64,000 nucleotides of DNA from Hortaea werneckii (taxonomy: Eukaryota; Ascomycota; Dothideomycetes; Mycosphaerellales; Teratosphaeriaceae). Positions 53,860-62,100 of the stretch are shown in pieces. Each line of letters begins with the position of its first letter. Position 1 is the stretch's first letter. The notes beneath the pieces were generated by a model, which was not told the DNA's origin, did no database searches, and saw only the letters and a program-made list of their open reading frames with translations. The position numbers and the translations under genes were made by a program. The stretch is taken from positions 1,969,738-2,033,737 of the forward strand of contig JBAOKB010000020.1 in NCBI GenBank assembly GCA_037044905.1. The letters are read 5' to 3'.

Positions 53860-56800
53860 TTTTCTCCTAACTACTCTCTTCTACTTGTCTAAGGGTCTAT
53901 TATACTTCTCTACCCTCTTATATATCTTTTTAAATTCGTTTAAGGCTTTATTATTAACTAGGTTTTTAAGGGGTTCCTAAGTCTTCTTATAGTATCTAGC
54001 CTACTTTACTAGAACTTTACATTTCCTTCCTCGACCTCTCTTTTTCTATTGCGCTTTTTTAATCCTTTCTACCTTTTATTCTAGATAAGATTTTATAAGT
54101 ACTAGGTCTAGTTAATTATTATTAGAGGTCTATCTAGGCAATAGGTCTATAGCTACTAGTTAGAGGAGGTTAGTATAGAATACTAGGTAGATATTATTTA
54201 GTATACCTTCTAATCTTATAGAAGCTAGTAATAATACCTTAGCTATAGTATATTTTCTATGTTTTATATTAAGATTTCTCTTTAGCTATTTAGTATTGTA
54301 ATTTCTAAGGTCTAGCTATATTTTATCGCTAATATAGTATATTAGTACTAGGTACCTTATATAGTTAGTAGACTCCTTCTATTTCTACGCGGTAGTAGCT
54401 ATACTAGTCTAGTATAGGCTTAAGATTTTATTAATCTTCTTAGTAAAGCTTTTAGCTCTTTAGATAGTAGAGAGCTTACTATTTTCGCTTAGTTCTAGAT
54501 ATAATACTATAGTAGAGAGTACTTTATACCTATAAGTAGTAAAGAAAGGGCTTATACTAATTCCTATATAATATTGTCTATTTAGAGCTAACTTAGCGGT
54601 AAAGAGCTACTTTTTTAAATTATTCTACTCGTAATTAATATAGTAGCAGAGGTAGGTTTATATCTTTTAGTTTAACCTCTTAGGTCTTCTATCTATTTAT
54701 AGGTAGTATATAGAACTTAGTCTCTAGTTTACGCTAAGTAGTCTATAGAGCTCCTTCTAGAAAGTACTAGTCTAGTTTGTCCCTCTATTGCTAGTAATAG
54801 CCCTTAGGAGTCTATAGTATTTTACCTAGTAGTCTATAAATTTTGTAGTATACTTCTTAGCTTTTATATTAGACATTAGCTTAAGGACTACCTACTTTAA
54901 TAGATAGTCTTTAATTACCTATAAATAATAATTATCTTTAGAATTTGGTAGGTCTATTATAAAGTCTATAGAGATCTCCTAAAAGAAATAGTTAGGAACT
55001 AAGAGTAGCTTTAGGAGCCTATACTTATGTTCTCTCTATACCTTATTTCTTCTATAATAACTATAATTCCTTAGGAACTAGTAGACCTAGCAAGACTATA
55101 GGGGCTAATAGAAGTCTCGACTTACTATAGTAGTTATAGTATTCTATCTAGAATAGCTATAGATCGACGAATTATATATAGACTAAATAATACGAGTCCT
55201 TAGGGTATCGGCTTATAATACAATAGTATCTAAGTTTTTATATTCGGACTCTATTAATACTAGGGCTTCTAGTACCTATAGTTTTCTATAATAACGTAGG
55301 TTTCCCCTCTAGTCGATTATATAGTCTCCTATTTAAATTTTAATTTTAATTTCTAATAGTAAAGTATAGAGTCCTATAGTTATAGCCTAATATATAAGTT
55401 AATATAGAGTATCCTTCTTCTTAGTTTCCTTTTATAGTTAATTTATACTTTTGTCCTAAAAAGGACTAGTACTCTCTATAGTAGAAATTCTAGGATTCTA
55501 CTCTTCTATTAACTCTACTTCTATAGCGAGGATTAGTAGTCTAGAGTTGCTTACATTGTCTTCTACTAGCCCTAGCTAATTCTTTATACTCTCTAGTTCT
55601 AAAAAACATTAGAACTATAAAACCTTATTGCTTTCTCCTAGCGTATTCTACTCTCTTTTTAATAGAGTGTCTAGAACAATTACTTTAGCCCTTAGGCGAT
55701 ATACTAGTAAGAACTAGTAGTTCGATAAGGTCTTATACTATTAAATCTATCTCTTAAAGAGGTATCTCTTAGTTATAAAGTACTCTAGATTTTTATAGTC
55801 TGTCTAAATAATAAAGGGGCTATATACTTTTAGCTTAGGTACCTAAAACTTAATACTTAATATAATTGCGAGTATCTCCTTATTATAGATATTATAGTTA
55901 ATTTCGGCCTTATTTAATTTTTATAAAAAGAAGCCTACTAGATATTAGACTCTATCCTTTTCTTAGATAGAAGCGCTACCTAAGGCGAATCTACTATAGT
56001 TTATCTCTAAAAAGGTTGGAAGAGTTAGATTCTAATAAAAAAGTACTAGAGTACTATAGTACTTAGTTTTTAACTTCTAGAATATATAGTCCTTGTCTTT
56101 TTCCTAGAAGAATAGGGTCCCTTTTCTAGTTAATACTATAAGAGATACTACTATCTTTAAGTAGTTAGATATAAATATCTAGTAGTAGTTTATAAATCTA
56201 AGGAATTAACAAACCTCTTTTTAGATAGTAGGTCCTTTCTAATTTTGTATAGTGTCTACCTTTTTTATATTAGGGCCTACTCTATTACTATTAGTATAGA
56301 TAATATGCCTAAAATACTTAATTTTTTTATACGCGAACTTGCTCTTAGCAAGGTCTAGATAGAGGCTACTATTAAAAAGTTTTTAGAGTATAGTTTATAC
56401 CTTCTAAAAGTAATCCTTCTATGTTTTATAGGAGTAGATTACTATATTATTAGTATAGGCTAAGGCATAAACATCTAGCTAGTCCCGAAGTAGAGTATTA
56501 ATATACCGTTAAAAAGTTACTAGGGCCCTAGATAAATTAAATAGTATTACTAACTATTTAAAGGATCTAAATTAGGTCTAAAAGGCTATTTTATACTTGT
56601 GCCCTAGGGATATTTAAATCTAGTAGAAGGCCGATATAATATCTACTTTAGTTAACTAGTTAGCCTCTATAAGATTTTGTAAGGTCTTCGGAATAAGAGA
56701 TAGAGGGTACCTATTATATTTAGTAATAGTATTTAGTACTTAAAAATTATAGTAGAACCTTAACCTACCTCCTAGTTTCCTAATAAAAAATACTAGAGAC

Positions 56801-58450
56801 ATAGCTTCTAATTTCGCTAGCTAAATATAATTGTTTACTAAGAGCTTATCTAGCAACTTATAGAATACTAGTAATTCCTCTTTAGATATACTATATAATA
56901 GGCCCTAGGATAGGGGAGGTAGGGATCTATCTAGATTCTCTTAGATTTTAATCTTATAATTAATTCTCTCTTTATAAGAAGCTAGTTTCTTGGCTTCCTA
57001 ATAATTAAATAGTAGAGCTAGGTCTCGTACCTTAGATAGAAGGCTCTATTATAGAGCTTCTATTATAGAGTACTCCTTTTTCTTAAGAGCCTTCTAAATA
57101 TCCTCTAATACTATTATAGCAACTATCGAAAAGTCTCTAGAGTCCTTGTATTTATAGTAGTTATATTCTTCTTAGACCTATTTATTTGCTTTACTATAAT
57201 AGAACCGATGCTTTTTAGGTATAGTTCTAATTTTATTATATACTTTCTATAGGTTTCCTAGTATTACTAGGAACAATAGGTTTAGTATAATATATATATA
57301 TACTTCCTATTAAAACCCTAAGATCTTTATATAGAAAGCGACTACTCCTTTAATATATAATTCTTATATAGCCTTCGACGTACCTTTTACTTTATAGGTT
57401 TCCTAGCTAATTATACTAAGTTCGAGTCCTTTAGCTAGGTCTCTGTTAATTATAGTATAGTATTAGTAGCCTTTATTAATAAAAGTAGAAGTTTAGATAT
57501 TTATATTTAGAAGTATATTAGTATATACTAGGTTCTCGTTTATTTCTTTCTAGACCGCTTTCTACTTCTCTACTAGTCTCTTCTCTACCTCTAACTCCTA
57601 ACTATAAGTAGAAGTTACTTTTTTTTTAACTAGTCTTTAGCCTCTAAGCTTTCCTTATTAGTCTCTAGTATAGGTTAAGCTATAACTATATTAATAGTAG
57701 CGGGCTTTAATACTAGAGTATATAAACATTTATAAATATAGTAGCTAGACTCTCTATAGTAGAAATAGAGCTTATTTTTTTAGTACCTTTCTCTCTTAGT
57801 GTTATTAACCTACTTCGCGTATTGTTTACTCCTTTTGTTATACGCTCTATAATTTCTATTTTACCCTCTAGTAAGTTAAGTTAAGGCTATAATTATATTT
57901 CTATTAGCGTTAACCTAAGTAATAGTAGGTATATCTAAAGTTCGTGTAGTAACTATTGTTTTTATTATAGAGTCCTAGTATTTCTTAGCCTATTTTTTAT
58001 AGGCTACCTTAAACTAGTTAGTCGCTTCTAGGTTTGTTATAATATACTCTACTTCCTCTAAGAAATAGTAGTAGTTATTAGTCTTTAGTATAAATACTAT
58101 ATATATCTTCGCGAGGTTTAAAAAGGTATTATGTAAGTACCTAATCTTTATAGTATCTAAGAAGCTCTCTCTACTAGTACTAAGTAGAAACCTATCGAAT
58201 TCTAGCTAGTACTTATACTATAGTTGTCCTATAGTATATCTAAGGTTTATAAGCTATTTAAGTACCTTTACTTGTTTATTACTATCTATAAAAATATCTT
58301 TAAGTTACGCAAAGAAAGTTTTAAGATCTTTATCTTTTATTATATATCCCTTCTCTTAGAAATGCCGTATATAGACTTATTCTTGTACTAGAAAAGTATT
58401 ATAGACAGCGTCCTAGTAGTAATCGACTAAGAGCGTAGGTTTTAGGCTAG
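53860..58450 (-). mobile_element. RIP-inactivated Ty3/gypsy chromovirus relic
   Basis: Reading the minus strand and allowing RIP changes, the gag-pol order is visible. A gag region begins near 58,450; at 57,776-57,726 a zinc knuckle C-x2-C-x4-H-x4-C survives with Cys mostly turned to Tyr (TGY to TAY). Reverse transcriptase follows: NRYPLSLIPKTL at about 56,715-56,680 and AYTNNIVIYS at 56,460-56,431, the latter being the YxDD box with both Asp changed to Asn. RNase H and integrase remains continue, and at 54,024-53,926 there is a chromodomain (KCKVLVK, stop, ARYYKKT, stop, EPLKNLVNNKALNEF) in which two Trp are now TAG. The chromodomain marks the chromovirus branch. No long terminal repeats could be paired, so the ends are approximate and the 5' end is probably truncated at the GC-rich boundary. 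Confidence 0.85.
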
Positions 58451-58542
58451 ACCTTATTCTATATAAGCTTCTAAAATATACTAGATAGTTATAGAAGGTT
58501 TTAGCTCTCTTATCCTATTTCGGCGGTTTCTATTCTCTTAGT

Positions 58543-58566
58543 CCTACCCTCAATCCTACCCTCAAT
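58543..58566. repeat. Two tandem 12-bp units at the AT-rich/GC-rich boundary
   Basis: CCTACCCTCAAT occurs twice without a spacer exactly where the RIP-mutated block gives way to normal DNA. Confidence 0.85.
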
Positions 58567-59132
58567 CCTTCAAAGAATCCGGGGCGGATTCCATGATAAT
58601 GCGTGGGGGGCACGGGCCACCGAATTCGCCGGAGGGGGCAGATTCCATGAAAAACCGGGGGCAGAAGGAATGAAAAGTACCGGTCGGAATCGTTTCAAAC
58701 TCGGTGAGTTTCCAATCCGTAGGCACTTTACTCGTGAGTTTTCAACATCGGAGCGGGAGACCCGCGTGGTGAATTGTTATCGCGGTTCGAAAATCCCGAC
58801 ATTCTGTGTGAAGTTCCGCTCGCAAAGGCTTAGGGTTAGGGTCGGCGGGCGTAACGGCGGTTCGGCTGGAATTGAGGGACCGCCGGAAGCGCAGGCTGGA
58901 CGCTCGCGAAGAGGTAGGGTAGATAGAAATACACCAACAAAGGTGCAGAAAAGCACCCAGCAAGACCACCGACTCTTGTAGCATGTAGCTAACGTTCAAC
59001 CCCATCATGTGTGACCGCGCCATCGCGACAGGGATCGCGAAAATTCTGTGACAGGGGTCGGTGCAGCTGAGCCCAGGCGAGGCCGCCGACCGAAACATCA
59101 GGACAGACACGTTGCTCGACAGCTAATACACC
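58567..59132. other. GC-rich leader region of the helicase gene with telomere-like motif
   Basis: About 570 bp of normal composition between the transposon block and the helicase ATG. It holds two G-rich copies of a GATTCCATGA motif (near 58,588 and 58,641) and a TTAGGG-type motif at 58,830-58,842. A 103-codon ATG frame (58670-58981) is rich in Arg and Gly and is not convincing. In-frame TAA at 59124-59126 closes the helicase frame upstream. Confidence 0.55.
58830..58842 (+). repeat. Interstitial telomere-like repeat, two TTAGGG units plus T
   Basis: The plus strand reads TTAGGGTTAGGGT, two full units of the common fungal telomere repeat. Orientation is that of a right-hand chromosome end. 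Confidence 0.8.
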
Positions 59133-62100
59133 ATGGACGCTTTTGAGAGTCTGTTCGTACACTTCCAGAATTTTCAAATCATCGTTTGTAGAGATTGCAA
59201 GTTTGCAGTGGTTCCAGACCAAATCAAGGCGCATCTCAGCCAAAGTCACCAGACGCTAACAGTGAGCACTAGGAAAGGAATAATCGAACAAGTGGAAAAA
59301 CTCGACCACGTCGCTTATAGGTCAGAAGACGTCGTGTACCCCGCCGCCGAACAGGAAGCGATCCAGGAGCTCGGCCCGGTCATCGAGCAATGCTCACAGT
59401 GCAAAGCGTGCGGGTTGCTGAGGGAGAGTAAAAAGGGGATCGAGGCGCACTGTAGAAAGGAACACGGCTGGAACAGCGCCAAAAGCAGAGGAGGTCGAGG
59501 GAGTTTGAGGAGTCGACCCGCCGCAAACCAGCCGTTCACGGAAGGTCACTGCTGTCAGAGATTCTTCAAGTATGCGCAGTGGACTAAGCTCTTTAAAGTG
59601 CTACCGCCAGCGCCACGGATGCTAGGAGGCGGTCATGGCTGCGAGCCCGAGGACAGGGCGCAGAAGTTGACAGATGAGGTAGCCGATGGACTCAAGAGGA
59701 AGCTGCGGGAGGCGCACCATCACAGGAAGGTGAACGTCAGCAATGTCAGGTCTGAAATGGATCCATGGCTGGAACACACCAGCTGGGCTCACCATCTGGC
59801 TGGGTTTGAGAAAGAAGAGCTACGGGCTAGTCTAAGTGCGGCGCCAAAGCTTGAGGCGGACGAGCGGGGGATAGAGAGCGTGGATGAAGAAGAGGAGGCG
59901 ATCGAGAGAGCTTGCAGAGCGACCGGCAGGGTGATCAAGAAGGCCATGGACGTCAGCAGTCCGCGGACGATCCCAAGGTCCGCTCTTCACTACGTGAACA
60001 GGAAGGAAACCGGGGCCGCGAACAACGAGACTCCATTCTACAGCAAACACGAGGCCAGTACGAAGAAGAAATACTCCAGGGTCTGGGTATCAATGCTGAG
60101 ATATCTTTGGAGGAGTCAGACATGGGAGAACAAGCCAGACTACACGTTGACGGATGGGCAAGCGAGGAGGCTGGGAGCAATGCAAAGTCTCGCCAGACGA
60201 GAGACCGCCGCTCTAGACAAGGGAGCCAGAAAGGTCTGCGAAGACGAGTTACAATGGTCCATCGTTCTTTTCTGGGCCAGCATGCTCGACCAGGAGCTGC
60301 TAGACGACGAGTTCCAAAGCGGCTTTCTGTCCGCATTGGCAGTTCTCGGCTTGGACACCGAAGACGCAGGATGGGTAAGCGTGTTCAACTTCACGCCGAA
60401 GCTGGCGGCCATCGTCACGGTCTGTAAGGCTCTGGTGGTGTTCATGGCTTACAAGCAGAGGCAAGACGACATCGACCGGCTGATCGGAGCCGGGATAGGT
60501 GAGAGTGAGGCGAGAAAAGAAGCGGTCAGCATTGTAGAAGGGGTGCACGATATGGTGCCCAGGCTGTTGTGTCTTCAGGAATACGGGGGACCAGCGAGCC
60601 CGATGGACAGGGTCTTGCACATGAAGACTTTTGGAATGAGGATCAGGTTCACGGAGAAAGCCGGGGCACGGGTCACTTGGATGAACAGATGCCAACAGGT
60701 CGCCATCGACAAGATCAGCTTCAGCATGGGAGATCTCAGAGATGCACTACACTCGCTGTGGGAAAGGTGTCTGGGGAGGCTCACGAAGCGGTTGATGTTC
60801 TTACAGCAAGAGGAGGAACTGCCGATCTTGCATCTGGACAGACTGTTCGACAACCCAAGCGATCTCACCGAGGGTTGGAGCTTCTTGGACGATGAGAGAA
60901 ACGATGAAGTCTTGGGCAGAGTCAGGAGGCCGGACGGGAAAGACGTGGAGAGCAGGAAGTGGTTGTGGAGCCGGGCCATGAGAGAGGACCGAATAACCAA
61001 GTACTTTCTACAAAATATCGACATGAGTGAAGTGAGGGACAGGAGTGAGCTAAAGTGGAACACGACCAAGGTGGAGCAGTACTTCCGGGAGGTGACTCTG
61101 TTCAAGGAGGAGCTGATAGTGTTGTGTCACATGGCAGGGGGAGCTCCAGCCAGAGGGACGGAAGTTGTCAGCATCAGGACCGAGAACGGAGAGAGTGCGC
61201 GAGCGCAGAGGGGTGTTTTTGTTGACAATGGCATGGTCGAGCTGGTGACGGGCTACCACAAAGGCTACAGCAAGAGCGGCGAAGCGAAGATAATCCACAG
61301 GTATCTGCCGCAAGAGGTGGGAAAGCTGTTGGTGTACCATTTGTGGCTAGTGGAACCGTTCGTGCACATGCTCAGGTGGGAAGTCAGGGGCGAGTTCGAC
61401 TTCAGCAAATATCTGTGGGAGCCGGAGCCGGAAAAGAAATGGGAAGGCGAGGTCGACGGAGTCAGGGAGGAGGAGGAGAGTGGGAGCGAAGAAGGAGGAA
61501 GGGAAAGCGACGGGGAAGAGGGCAGTTCAGGAAGCGAGAGCGAATCGAGCACAAGCCCGAGCAGTGAAAGCGAGGCGGATGGAGGTGATGACGAAGGAAC
61601 GGCAGGAGATCGGATGGTCAGTGGGAGGGAGGCGCGAAGCAGGCCGAGGAATGGAGGAAAAGCGAAAGAGGGCAAGCTGCAGGCACTCAGCATAGACGGC
61701 TTCTGGAACACAGAGAGGCTGAAGAGGGTGATGAAGAGGGAGCTATCAAAATGCCAGGCCGGATTCTTTGTAACGCCGTCGACATGGAGGCAGCTATACC
61801 CAGCCATCCAAAGGGTACACTGCCCAGAGGAAGAAGTGACAAAACAGCTCGATCGGTTGTACGAAGGAGTAACAACAGAAGATAGGCAGATGCAATCCGG
61901 ACACAGTAAAAGGATGGAAGAGTTGATCTACGGGATCTTGACGACAGAGAACCCGTTCAGCACGCAGTCCGAGCAGGCATCGTTCAGAAAGGTGAGCGTG
62001 TCATGGCACCACTTCATCAGGTGGCCGTCCACTGCGACAGGTAATGGAAAGCCGACGATCGATCTGGAGAAATACAGGAAGATGGTAGAAGAAGAGAGGT

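Noticed and set aside
58784..58797. GGTTCGAAAATCCC, resembling a tRNA B box
   Set aside because: It has an extra base against the GGTTCGANTCC consensus and no cloverleaf arms or A box were found upstream.
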